Part shown: one piece after another, positions 7,429-15,667 of the stretch
How the letters are laid out: each line of letters begins with the position of its first letter
How positions within the stretch are numbered: the first letter of the stretch is position 1
From: Dysgonamonadaceae bacterium
GTDB taxonomy: Bacteria > Bacteroidota > Bacteroidia > Bacteroidales > Dysgonomonadaceae
Assembly (NCBI GenBank): GCA_028708095.1
Contig: JAQVZQ010000002.1
Coordinates: forward strand, 1 to 42,362
Length of the DNA stretch: 42,362 nt
Direction: 5' to 3'
Program-made: the position numbers and the translations under genes
The notes under the pieces: generated by a model
The model's input: the letters and a program-made list of their open reading frames with translations, nothing else
Database searches by the model: none
Told to the model about the DNA's origin: nothing

Positions 7429-9684
7429 ATGAATGCTTTCAGATATTGGTTAACAGCAGCAATTGTTATTATCATGTCGTGGACATTGAACACGACGAGT
7501 GCTCAAAAGAATATTGTAATTGAAAATGATCAACTACAATTAGTAATCGGAGATAATGCTATAACAAAAAGCTTAGTTTATAAGCCCACTAATGAGGAGT
7601 GCTTAATCGCACATGATAGCATTCCCATATTTTCAGTTACTCAAGAGAGGCCCTATCACAATGAAATTAAGTTGGCACACCCCAACAAGAGGATGACCTT
7701 TAAGGCAAATTCAATTAGAAGGGAGGGCAATAAACTGGTTGTTGGTTTTGAGCTTGTACCATATGATGCGGTTATCCGCATAAAAGAGACACCTGATTAC
7801 ATAGCCTTCACATTCGAAGATTTTATAATCCATCCGAATGCATATCCTACCTGGTTTGGGATAACTCCACCCCCAGCAACCGAAATTTGCTTCTTGCAAC
7901 TACCGATACGCAATCGTAAAAACTTTGGAGAATGGTTGAATGTAAGTTGGGATGACAAAATTGCTGTCAATGTGTTGGGTACTGACCAATATGCCCGTAT
8001 AGATGCCGACGAACGCAATGGTTATCGCATATTGAGGGCTGATGCTGTGAAAGATGTCAGGTTGAGAGATGTGGGGGCAGCTTTAATTGTTACAAATTCC
8101 GAGAATTTATTAGACAAAATTGCTCAAATTGAAGAAGATTACAATCTTCCGAAAGGTGTGAAGAGTCGAAGAGACTGTCAAACCAAATTATCTTACTATT
8201 GGTCGGGCAATGTGAATCTACAGAACCTTGACCAACATCTGAAATATGCTAAAATGGGTGGATTTCGCAACTTTATGATTTACTATCCTGCCTTTTTAGC
8301 AGGTAGTGGATACAGAAACTTGGGCGATTATGACTACAATAAATCGCTTTTCCCCAATGGAAAGGACGATTTGCAGTCGATGTTAAAGAAAATTGAAGGT
8401 GCTGGTCTCATTCCTGGACTACATGTATTGCATTCGCATATTGGTAGAGACAGCAGATATGTAACTCCTATACCTGACCATCGCCTCAATATGTTGAGAT
8501 ATTTTACTTTGGCAAAACCGTTGAGTATGGATGACACTGAAATATATGTTTCGAAAAATCCAGTTGAAACTAATTTGGCGGATGGCACCCGTGTGCTGAA
8601 AATTGGGTCAGAGTTAATATCTTTTGAGAGCTTTACCACCATTGCACCCTATAAATTTATTGGATGCAAGAGAGGTATTGACAAAACAACCATAAACGCT
8701 CAGCCTGTTGGCTATACTTTTGGATTGTTGGACGTAAGTGAGTTTGGAGCTACAAGTGTATACATCGATCAGGATACAGATTTGCAAGATGAGGTAGCCG
8801 AAAAAATAGCAGACATCTACCGTGCAGGATTTAAATACATTTATTTCGATGGTTCGGAGGGTGTGAATGATCCATTCTGGTTTCATGTCGCATCTGCACA
8901 ACATAAAGTTTTCAAACGATTGGAACCTCAACCATTATTTGCCGAAGGTGCAGCCAAAACACATTTCAGTTGGCACATGTTGAGTGGGGGAAATGCATTT
9001 GATGTATTTCCACCCGAGACTTTGAAAGAAGAAATACGCAAATGGCCCTCAGAAGAAGCACCGCGGATGCAGCAAGACTTCACCCGTATCAATTTTGGTT
9101 GGCTTGGTTATGTGGTACCCAATGAAAAAACAATTGGAACGCAGCCTGATATGTTGGAATTTGTAACCAGTAGGGCTGCTGCTTGGGATTGCCCCGTTTC
9201 TATTCAAACAAACATAAGCAAGTTTGAAGAACATCCTCGAACTGCTGATAACTTTGAGGTTTTTCGTCGCTGGGAAGAGGCTCGGGTTCAGAATTGGTTG
9301 ACCGATGCACAGAAAAAGGATTTGCAAGATTTGCAACAAGAGCATATTTTGTTGTTAGATGAGAAAGGTAAGATGGAACTACAACCTTATCATCAAATTG
9401 AACATGTTGCTCATGGAAGTAAAGAGGTGCGTGCTTTTATCTTTCAACGAGGAGCAGACATGTATGTAGTTTATTGGCATACCTCTGGTAGTGGTAAAAT
9501 GAAATTGCCATTGGATAAATCAAAGGTTCAACTGTTTGAAAAGCTTGGAAAGAAAGAATCGTTTAAGTCGGCACAGAAGGGTTCAATTGTGATTCCTGTT
9601 TCTAACAGACGTTATTTAAAAGCAACTAATATGAGCAAGGATCAGCTCATAAATGCATTCGGTGAAGCCGAGATTATAAATTAA
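7429..9684 (+). CDS. Exported glycoside-hydrolase-like barrel protein
   Basis: This 751-residue protein has a Sec signal peptide (about residues 1-25, ending TTSAQ). An N-terminal beta-rich region (about 27-240) precedes a probable (beta/alpha)8 barrel. The barrel has strand-like acidic motifs, notably YFDGSEG at 472-478, where Asp474 and Glu477 are candidates for active-site acids as in retaining alpha-glycosidase clans. A small beta domain ends the chain. An insert at about 365-430 (LKIGSELISFES..) resembles one I associate with a family of uncharacterised Bacteroidetes barrel proteins. I cannot assign a GH family or substrate. It is followed by a phosphatase and a DUF4855 lipoprotein on the same strand, which suggests an exported glycan-processing set without a SusCD pair. 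Confidence 0.7.
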   Translation: MNAFRYWLTAAIVIIMSWTLNTTSAQKNIVIENDQLQLVIGDNAITKSLVYKPTNEECLIAHDSIPIFSVTQERPYHNEIKLAHPNKRMTFKANSIRREGNKLVVGFELVPYDAVIRIKETPDYIAFTFEDFIIHPNAYPTWFGITPPPATEICFLQLPIRNRKNFGEWLNVSWDDKIAVNVLGTDQYARIDADERNGYRILRADAVKDVRLRDVGAALIVTNSENLLDKIAQIEEDYNLPKGVKSRRDCQTKLSYYWSGNVNLQNLDQHLKYAKMGGFRNFMIYYPAFLAGSGYRNLGDYDYNKSLFPNGKDDLQSMLKKIEGAGLIPGLHVLHSHIGRDSRYVTPIPDHRLNMLRYFTLAKPLSMDDTEIYVSKNPVETNLADGTRVLKIGSELISFESFTTIAPYKFIGCKRGIDKTTINAQPVGYTFGLLDVSEFGATSVYIDQDTDLQDEVAEKIADIYRAGFKYIYFDGSEGVNDPFWFHVASAQHKVFKRLEPQPLFAEGAAKTHFSWHMLSGGNAFDVFPPETLKEEIRKWPSEEAPRMQQDFTRINFGWLGYVVPNEKTIGTQPDMLEFVTSRAAAWDCPVSIQTNISKFEEHPRTADNFEVFRRWEEARVQNWLTDAQKKDLQDLQQEHILLLDEKGKMELQPYHQIEHVAHGSKEVRAFIFQRGADMYVVYWHTSGSGKMKLPLDKSKVQLFEKLGKKESFKSAQKGSIVIPVSNRRYLKATNMSKDQLINAFGEAEIIN

Positions 9685-9710
9685 TTATAAATTGTTGTAA
9701 ACAATGAAGA

Positions 9711-9748
9711 TAAAAGGGGGGCGTCTGTTCTAATTTTCGTCCCTTTTA
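9711..9748 (+). terminator. Possible hairpin between the two exported-enzyme genes
   Basis: TAAAAGGG (9711-9718) can pair with CCCTTTTA (9741-9748), giving an 8-bp stem with a long loop. It lies in the 82-bp gap after the barrel protein. There is no strong T run, so it may be a weak terminator or stabilising 3' hairpin. Confidence 0.3.
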
Positions 9749-9766
9749 ATCTGACAATCATAAAAA

Positions 9767-10939
9767 ATGATAGCTATGAATATAAAATTGTTTCTCACGA
9801 ACTTGTTTTTTTTCTTATCGTTACTACTTGTTGCCCAAAAGATACAAATTACCCATGGGCCATACCTTCAAGCCATGACAGAAGAGGGAGTAACCATTGT
9901 GTGGACCACCAACAAGGAGTCAGTTTCGTGGGTAGAAATTGCACCTGACGGTAACGATAGTTTCTACGCACAAGAGCGCACACCGTTTTATGATACAAAG
10001 CATGGCAATAGGGTGATAGATTCTTTGCACACAGTGAGGGTTGAGGGATTGCAACCTGGAACAACTTATCGTTACCGCATTTTCTCGAAAGAGGTGTTGG
10101 GAAATCAAGGTCATCGCATCATGTATGGAAACATTGCTTCTACAGATGTGTATCGTAAGAAGCCATTTAGCTTTACCACGCTCAATAAAAATAAATCGGA
10201 CATCACTTTTAAGATGGTTAACGACATCCACAACCGAGCAGATATGCTTAGCAATATGTTGCGAGATGTAAAGCGCGAAAATACCGATCTTGTGCTCTTC
10301 AATGGCGACATGGTTTCAACAATGACGAACGAAAAAGTTATTTTCGATGGTTTTATGGATAGCGTTGTAACGCTCTTCGCAACAGAAGTGCCCATATTTT
10401 ATGCTCGTGGCAATCATGAAACGCGCGGTGCGTTCAGTGTTAAGTTTCCAGACTACTTCCCCACCACTACCAATAACCTTTATTATACATTCAGGCAAGG
10501 ACCTGTACAATTTATTGTGCTGGATGGAGGAGAAGATAAACCCGATTCGGACATCGAATACTCAGAATTGTCGCAATTTGATGCTTACCGAACCAAACAA
10601 CAAGCGTGGCTGAAAGACATTGTTGAAACTGCCGAATATAAAGAGGCACTCTATCGTGTTGTGGTTATTCATATACCTCCTGTGGGATCGACATGGCACG
10701 GAACGCAAGATTTGCAACGTAAATTCCTGCCCATTCTAAATAGTGCAGACGTGGATATTATGCTTTGCGGTCATACCCATAATTACGAATACATCAAACC
10801 AAACAATATTACATCGTTTCCCATTCTTATAAATGACAATGAAACCTATCTTGATGTAAAAGTTAATCAGAAAGAGATGGAACTGCTGGTAAAAGATCCT
10901 AAAGGGACGGAGATGCACAAAGTGGTAATCCAGAAATAG
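9767..10939 (+). CDS. Exported purple-acid-phosphatase-like metallophosphoesterase
   Basis: This 390-residue enzyme is predicted to be exported (hydrophobic N-terminus ending LLVAQ near residue 24). An N-terminal fibronectin-like purple acid phosphatase domain (about 26-138) precedes a calcineurin-like phosphoesterase core. The metal ligands are visible in order: Asp153 and His155 in NDIH, Gly180-Asp181 in NGDM, GNHE at 215-218, His302 in VIHIPP, and GHTH at 335-338. It should be a dimetal phosphomonoesterase or phosphodiesterase of the periplasm or surface; the substrate is unknown. Two ATGs, at 9767 and 9776, are both possible starts. It lies 82 bp after the barrel protein and about 190 bp before the DUF4855 lipoprotein. 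Confidence 0.88.
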   Translation: MIAMNIKLFLTNLFFFLSLLLVAQKIQITHGPYLQAMTEEGVTIVWTTNKESVSWVEIAPDGNDSFYAQERTPFYDTKHGNRVIDSLHTVRVEGLQPGTTYRYRIFSKEVLGNQGHRIMYGNIASTDVYRKKPFSFTTLNKNKSDITFKMVNDIHNRADMLSNMLRDVKRENTDLVLFNGDMVSTMTNEKVIFDGFMDSVVTLFATEVPIFYARGNHETRGAFSVKFPDYFPTTTNNLYYTFRQGPVQFIVLDGGEDKPDSDIEYSELSQFDAYRTKQQAWLKDIVETAEYKEALYRVVVIHIPPVGSTWHGTQDLQRKFLPILNSADVDIMLCGHTHNYEYIKPNNITSFPILINDNETYLDVKVNQKEMELLVKDPKGTEMHKVVIQK

Positions 10940-10946
10940 GTTTCTG
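10931..10946 (+). terminator. Hairpin spanning the phosphatase stop codon
   Basis: CAGAAA and TTTCTG pair around TAGG, which contains the stop codon. Only a short T-rich tail follows, so termination is uncertain. The arms are the same words, in opposite order, as the dyad of the 42-bp array at 13802-14221. Confidence 0.3.
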
Positions 10947-11129
10947 TTATTCAATAAAACATCGGCTAAGATAAAAGGAATGTGATTTTTTAAAAAACCA
11001 ATTTGGGTCTTTTAGAAGAACGTTCCTTGCTTATATTGAGTATTAATTCTAAATTCACCGCCATATTAAGGGTGCCTCCAATTAGGGGTGTATTTTATTT
11101 ATCAAGAAAACATTTTTATTATTCAACCT

Positions 11130-12770
11130 ATGAAAAAAAATATTCTACTGCTATTATCGCTTGTTTTAATTATCATTTCGTGTAAAAACGATGAGGAAAT
11201 ACTACCTGAGGAAGAGAAAGTCGTGCCTTCTATCACTATTAATGACCCGAAAGTTGATTTATACTTTTCAGCTGGCACAAAGACTATCACGTTTACATCA
11301 AATGTTAATTGGGTGGCAACAACTTCTGAAACTTGGTGTAATGTTTATCCATCGAGTGGCGTTGCATCAAAAAAAGAATTCTTGCTTTCTTACGCTGAAA
11401 ACACCACCTATGATGATAGAAGTTGCACAATAACGATTACAAATGGCACCGTGTCAGAGTCGATTACTGTTACTCAGAGTTCAAAATCAGGGCTCCTAGT
11501 TACGCAGGAAGAATATAATCTCTCGAATGATGCCGCAACTATTGAGGTAGAGATAAAAGCCAATGTGGAATTTGATGTTACCATAAATGATGGGTGGATT
11601 ACTAAGGTTGACACAAGGGGTTTGTCTACAAGTAAACTCTCTTTCGAGATAGAGAAAAATGCAACTAACTATAATAGGGAAGGCACTATTACCATCGAGC
11701 AGAAAGATGGGTTTTTAAAAAGCACCATTACTGTTGTTCAATCTCAAGAGGGTGATACATCGCTAACAAATACAAAGCAACCTTTCGATTTGGCACTCAT
11801 TTATACTGGAGGTGGTCATCGCCATGCTGGTTATTTCCAACCTAAGCATTTTGCTCCTTATGTGTCTATAGAAAGAGAAGATGGCACGCATGATTGGGTT
11901 TTTGATGGTTTTCTGTTTTTAGAAATTGTGGATGCTCCTTATTCTTATTGGGGTGGACATGGTACTGAGCCAGCTCGTAAAACAGAATGGCAAAAACTAG
12001 CCAATACCTTTTTCACTGAGGGGAAGAATATTTATGCCCTTGATGAGGAAGTAGGTAGGGTTGCCCAATTGAGAAACGAAACAAATTTTGAAAAGCGGAA
12101 AGTAGTAATTGCAATTCCAGAAGCAAAGATAGATCAGGTAAATTGGGGGGAGATAAATGGTAAATCGATGGACTTCAGTAAAACTGATGATCGTATTGCG
12201 GCTTGCAAATGGTATGTTGATTATATATTGGAAAAATATGATAAGGCTTCTTTTCAAAATATAGAGTTAGTATCATTCTACTGGATTATTGAAAACAATC
12301 CGAGGAGTACAACTGCTCCTGCGGATAGAAGATTTGTAACAGAGGTTGAAAAATATGTGCGCAACAAAGGATATGAATTATACTGGATACCAAATTTCTT
12401 GGGACTTGAGCAAGAAACTAATTGGCAAGAGATAGGATATGAAAGGGTTTATCTGCAATCGGGTTATTTTTTTAGAACAGATTATAGCATAGATCGTTTG
12501 GAAGAAGCTTGCAAGATGGTGAATAGATATAACATACAACCCTATGTTGAATTTGATGATAGGGCAGCCAAAAACAAAGATAATTGGGGATACAAATTGC
12601 ATGATACCATTGATATGTTTGACAAATACGGTTTTTGGGATACGAAACCTATCGCTTATTATCAAGGCTCGAATATGGTTTACTATTTGGCTAACTCTCA
12701 GGAGGAAGATGATGTTAATCTATACTTGCGATTAGCAAACAAGATAGCAGCAAGACAAAAACAAAAATAA
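11130..12770 (+). CDS. BACON-BACON-DUF4855 surface lipoprotein
   Basis: This is a 546-residue lipoprotein; residues 1-18 form a lipoprotein signal ending IIISC with Cys18 as the acylated residue. Two BACON domains follow, at about 34-117 and 121-206, each ending in the typical VTQS or VVQS strand. The remainder (about 219-546) is a DUF4855 domain, starting FDLALIYTGGG. BACON domains are thought to bind or space carbohydrate-active proteins at the Bacteroidetes surface, and DUF4855 proteins are predicted glycosidase-like barrels. The start at 11130 is preferred over the in-frame ATG at 11088 because it gives a proper lipoprotein signal. A terminator-like hairpin follows at about 12918. Confidence 0.88.
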   Translation: MKKNILLLLSLVLIIISCKNDEEILPEEEKVVPSITINDPKVDLYFSAGTKTITFTSNVNWVATTSETWCNVYPSSGVASKKEFLLSYAENTTYDDRSCTITITNGTVSESITVTQSSKSGLLVTQEEYNLSNDAATIEVEIKANVEFDVTINDGWITKVDTRGLSTSKLSFEIEKNATNYNREGTITIEQKDGFLKSTITVVQSQEGDTSLTNTKQPFDLALIYTGGGHRHAGYFQPKHFAPYVSIEREDGTHDWVFDGFLFLEIVDAPYSYWGGHGTEPARKTEWQKLANTFFTEGKNIYALDEEVGRVAQLRNETNFEKRKVVIAIPEAKIDQVNWGEINGKSMDFSKTDDRIAACKWYVDYILEKYDKASFQNIELVSFYWIIENNPRSTTAPADRRFVTEVEKYVRNKGYELYWIPNFLGLEQETNWQEIGYERVYLQSGYFFRTDYSIDRLEEACKMVNRYNIQPYVEFDDRAAKNKDNWGYKLHDTIDMFDKYGFWDTKPIAYYQGSNMVYYLANSQEEDDVNLYLRLANKIAARQKQK

Positions 12771-12917
12771 GATTGAGAACATATCGGCTATGCATTCATT
12801 CTTTTAGTGTTGTTGTTTGCTACGTAAAAGACAGGAATTATTCACCGAATTACACATATCAGAATACTTGGAGGGCATATAAAAAAAATAGTAAGCAGGG
12901 ATTGCCGAAATAATGAG

Positions 12918-12950
12918 AAAGAGCAGATGTAGTGTCTGCTCTTTTCTATT
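12918..12950 (+). terminator. Intrinsic terminator after the DUF4855 gene
   Basis: GAGCAGA (12921-12927) and TCTGCTC (12935-12941) form a perfect stem that extends through flanking AAA/TTT pairs to about 10 bp. It is followed by TTTTCTATTT. It ends the exported-enzyme gene group. Confidence 0.8.
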
Positions 12951-12956
12951 TACTTC

Positions 12957-12988
12957 CTTGCTTATAAACACTATTAACCGTAAATTTG
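12957..12988 (+). promoter_or_regulatory. Bacteroidetes-type promoter for the barrel protein gene
   Basis: TAAATTTG at 12981-12988 matches TAnnTTTG, and CTTG at 12957-12960 lies 20 bp upstream as the -33 element. It implies transcription from about 12995 and fixes the next start codon at 13012. Confidence 0.7.
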
Positions 12989-13011
12989 AATTTCATCATA
13001 AATTATGTGTC

Positions 13012-13725
13012 ATGAAAACAAGATTAACGCTGCTTTTCCTTCTTATCGTGTCTATTGCACAGGCACAATACGACTATTATTACGATGATCTCATGTTTGG
13101 TGTGGGTGTTGGCTACAACTTCATCTCTATTGTGGACGATGACGTTCGTCCCATCGAGTTATCTTTTAAATGTCGCATCAACGACGACCATTTGTTGCAA
13201 CTCTATGTTCCTTTTTTGAGGCAGGATGATTTGTTCAAATCGAATGGACACCCCGAGATGGAACTTATTGCTACATCACTTGACACCAAGAAACGATTGT
13301 ATGGTTTCGGATTGGAATATGATTATGTGTTGCAATCATTTTTCTTGTTAGATTTCGTTGTTGGGTTGAGGAGCGATTGTCAACTCTACAAATATCGGAC
13401 CGATTTAACCAATACATATCCGTCGGGGAGTGCCGAGTCGAGCAATCTCTCTAATGCCTCCGACCACACGTTTCGAGATATGAAGAACCTCAACTTTGTG
13501 GTTAGTCCCAATGTTGGAATGAGGGTCAATGTAAATAAATTTTCAATCGACGCCAAGTTTTTATTGTCCATGCTGTCAATGCGAGGAGATATTGACAACC
13601 GCATCGAGGCAAAAGAGCCCGCATTATCAAGTGCGATTTCAATTTCAAGGGAGTGGACCGAAGATATTTCAAACAAATTTAAGTTGAAACCAGGCATCAT
13701 GTTGTCCATGTCTTATTTTTTCTAA
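13012..13725 (+). CDS. Outer-membrane beta-barrel protein
   Basis: This 237-residue protein starts with a clear Sec signal peptide (MKTRLTLLFLLIVSIAQAQ, cleaved near residue 19). It continues with alternating aromatic and polar strands and ends in SMSYFF, a terminal aromatic typical of outer-membrane barrels. An acidic, Tyr-rich stretch (YDYYYDD) follows the signal. I see no plug or peptidoglycan-binding domain and cannot name the cargo. The longer frame from 12913 is rejected because its start lies before the promoter and inside the preceding terminator. The gene appears monocistronic, between a terminator and a repeat array. Confidence 0.8.
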   Translation: MKTRLTLLFLLIVSIAQAQYDYYYDDLMFGVGVGYNFISIVDDDVRPIELSFKCRINDDHLLQLYVPFLRQDDLFKSNGHPEMELIATSLDTKKRLYGFGLEYDYVLQSFFLLDFVVGLRSDCQLYKYRTDLTNTYPSGSAESSNLSNASDHTFRDMKNLNFVVSPNVGMRVNVNKFSIDAKFLLSMLSMRGDIDNRIEAKEPALSSAISISREWTEDISNKFKLKPGIMLSMSYFF

Positions 13726-13801
13726 TCAATAAAGGAGTAGTTGCATCAACAAAGTATGCTTTAAACTGTAAGAAGGGATGCTATTTCTGACATAATGTAC
13801 T

Positions 13802-14221
13802 GTTCTGTGCACAGAAACCTTACAAAGTGTCAACCAAATAGGGTTTCTGCAAACAGAAAGCACTCTCGTTAACGTCAGTGATACCTTTCTGCGTGCAGAA
13901 ACCTATCTCGTTAACCTCGGTGATACCTTTCTGTGTACAGAAACCTATCTCGTTAGCTTCAGTGACACCTTTCTGTGTACAGAAACCCTCCACGTTAACT
14001 CACTTGACTACTTTCTGCACGCAGAAACCCTCTGTGTTGAATAAAATGACCACTTTCTGTGTACAGCTAATATCTCAAAATTGACAGAATCACCTAAATC
14101 ACCAGAAAAAGCACCCACTTTATAAAATGTACACCCTAAATCACCAGAATAACCCTCCACGCTTTTTAAGATGACCCCTAAATTGACATAAAGACCATAT
14201 TTGTCAACTTTATCGTATATT
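13802..14221. repeat. Tandem array A: ten units at exactly 42 bp, with dyads
   Basis: Units start at 13802, 13844, 13886, 13928, 13970, 14012, 14054, 14096, 14138 and 14180, each exactly 42 bp apart. Units 1-6 begin with a dyad TTTCTG-nnnn-CAGAAA (the first reads GTTCTGTGCACAGAA). Units 2-5 carry GTTAAC or GTTAGC about 19 bp further on. Units 7-10 keep the period but lose the dyad, most starting AAATCACC or AAATTGAC. The array fills the gap between the barrel gene and the methyltransferase promoter at 14216. Confidence 0.93.
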
Positions 14222-14223
14222 TG
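14216..14223 (+). promoter_or_regulatory. -7 promoter box of the RNA methyltransferase gene
   Basis: TATATTTG matches TAnnTTTG, 33 bp before the ATG at 14256. No clear -33 TTTG is seen at the right distance. The last unit of the 42-bp array overlaps this box, so the array reaches into the promoter. Confidence 0.6.
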
Positions 14224-14255
14224 CACCCTAAAAAACAGACAGACAACAAAAACAA

Positions 14256-15665
14256 ATGGCAAAGAATAGAAGAGAACTCCCCTTGCACGAAGGGGTCGAA
14301 ATAGTAAGTGTGGCAGCAGAAGGTAAATCGATTGCAAAAGTGGACGGTCTCACGGTATTTGTGCCGTTTGCGGTGCCTGGCGATGTGGTGGATATTCAAA
14401 CTTACCGCAAGAAAAACAAATTTGCTGAGGGACGCGTTGTCCGTTTTGTTGAATACTCGAAAGATAGGGTATCGCCCGTTTGCGAACACTTTGGAGTGTG
14501 TGGCGGATGCAAATGGCAAATGTTGCCCTACCCATTACAACTCAAAAACAAGCAACAACAAATTGAGGATAATCTCACGCGCATCGGCAAAGTGGAGTTG
14601 CCCGAAATATCGCCCATCATGGGTGCGCCCGAAACAACGTTTTATCGTAACAAACTGGAATTTACTTTCTCGAACAAGCGTTGGCTGACCGAAAAAGAGA
14701 TTAACAGCGACAAGGAGTTTTCCCAAATGAATGCATTGGGTTTCCACATTCCTGGCATGTTTGACAAAGTGTTGGATATAAATAAATGTTGGTTGCAAAC
14801 CGATGCCTCAAATAAGATACGCAACTCCATTCGTGAGTTTTGTTTGCTCAATAATTTCGAATTCTTTGACCTGCGTGCACAAACTGGCTTGATGCGCACT
14901 TTGATAATACGCACCACCAGCACGGGAGAGTTGATGGTGATAGTGGTTTTTTTTGAAGACGATGAGGAGAAACGCACTATGTTGATGAAACACCTCGGCG
15001 ATACTTTCCCCGAAATAACTTCTTTGCTTTACATTATAAATGAAAAGAAAAATGACACCATTACCGATCAAGAGGTGATTACTTGGAAGGGGAATGATTG
15101 TATTTATGAAGAGATGGAGGGACTGAAGTTCAAAATAGGACCGAAATCTTTTTACCAAACCAACAGTGCGCAAGCCTATAACCTCTACAAAGTGACACGC
15201 GATTTTGCCCAGCTTTCCGAAACCGACTTGGTGTACGATTTATACACTGGCACGGGAACCATTGCCAATTTCGTGGCGCGAGGGGTGAACAAAGTTGTTG
15301 GGATTGAATATGTGGAGGAGGCAATTGAGGATGCCAAAGCCAATTCATTGGCCAATGGCATTGAAAACACCCTATTTTTTGCGGGCGACATGAAAGATAT
15401 TTTGAACCAAGAGTTCATCCTTGAGCATGGTCGGCCTGATGTTTTGATAACTGACCCTCCGCGAGCTGGCATGCACACCGATGTTGTGGAAACCATATTG
15501 TTTGCCAATCCAAAACGTATCGTATATGTAAGTTGCAACCCTGCAACTCAAGCGCGCGACCTTAATCTATTAGACGAAAATTACAAAGTGACACGTGTGC
15601 AACCTGTGGATATGTTTCCGCACACGCATCATGTGGAAAATGTGGTATTGTTAGAGCGCAGATGA
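14256..15665 (+). CDS. rlmD: RNA uracil-C5 methyltransferase, RlmD/TrmA type
   Basis: This is a 469-residue SAM-dependent enzyme that makes 5-methyluridine in 23S rRNA or tRNA. A TRAM domain (about 10-66) precedes four cysteines placed as the RlmD-type [4Fe-4S] ligands: Cys76, Cys82, Cys85 and Cys178. The C-terminal Rossmann-like domain has FYQTN, the SAM loop DLYTGTGT, DPPRAG and the nucleophile Cys427 in VSCNPATQARDL. The cluster and the length favour the RlmD/RumA group (23S U747 or U1939), but position cannot be decided from sequence. The ATG at 14256 lies 33 bp after a -7 box. The gene converges with the TraB/GumN gene, the two stops being 2 bp apart. Confidence 0.9.
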   Translation: MAKNRRELPLHEGVEIVSVAAEGKSIAKVDGLTVFVPFAVPGDVVDIQTYRKKNKFAEGRVVRFVEYSKDRVSPVCEHFGVCGGCKWQMLPYPLQLKNKQQQIEDNLTRIGKVELPEISPIMGAPETTFYRNKLEFTFSNKRWLTEKEINSDKEFSQMNALGFHIPGMFDKVLDINKCWLQTDASNKIRNSIREFCLLNNFEFFDLRAQTGLMRTLIIRTTSTGELMVIVVFFEDDEEKRTMLMKHLGDTFPEITSLLYIINEKKNDTITDQEVITWKGNDCIYEEMEGLKFKIGPKSFYQTNSAQAYNLYKVTRDFAQLSETDLVYDLYTGTGTIANFVARGVNKVVGIEYVEEAIEDAKANSLANGIENTLFFAGDMKDILNQEFILEHGRPDVLITDPPRAGMHTDVVETILFANPKRIVYVSCNPATQARDLNLLDENYKVTRVQPVDMFPHTHHVENVVLLERR

Positions 15666-15667
15666 TG

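Noticed and set aside
13842-14084. Coding repeat: 14-residue repeats of the type TPFCVQKPISL from a GTG start
   Set aside because: The frame stays open because 42 is a multiple of three. It has no ATG, no promoter and no known homologue, and the same 42-bp period continues past its stop and into the -7 box of the next gene.
13802-14221. CRISPR array
   Set aside because: The period is fixed at 42 bp, but there is no constant repeat with unique spacers: all parts of the unit drift and the spacer-like parts are themselves similar. No cas gene is near.
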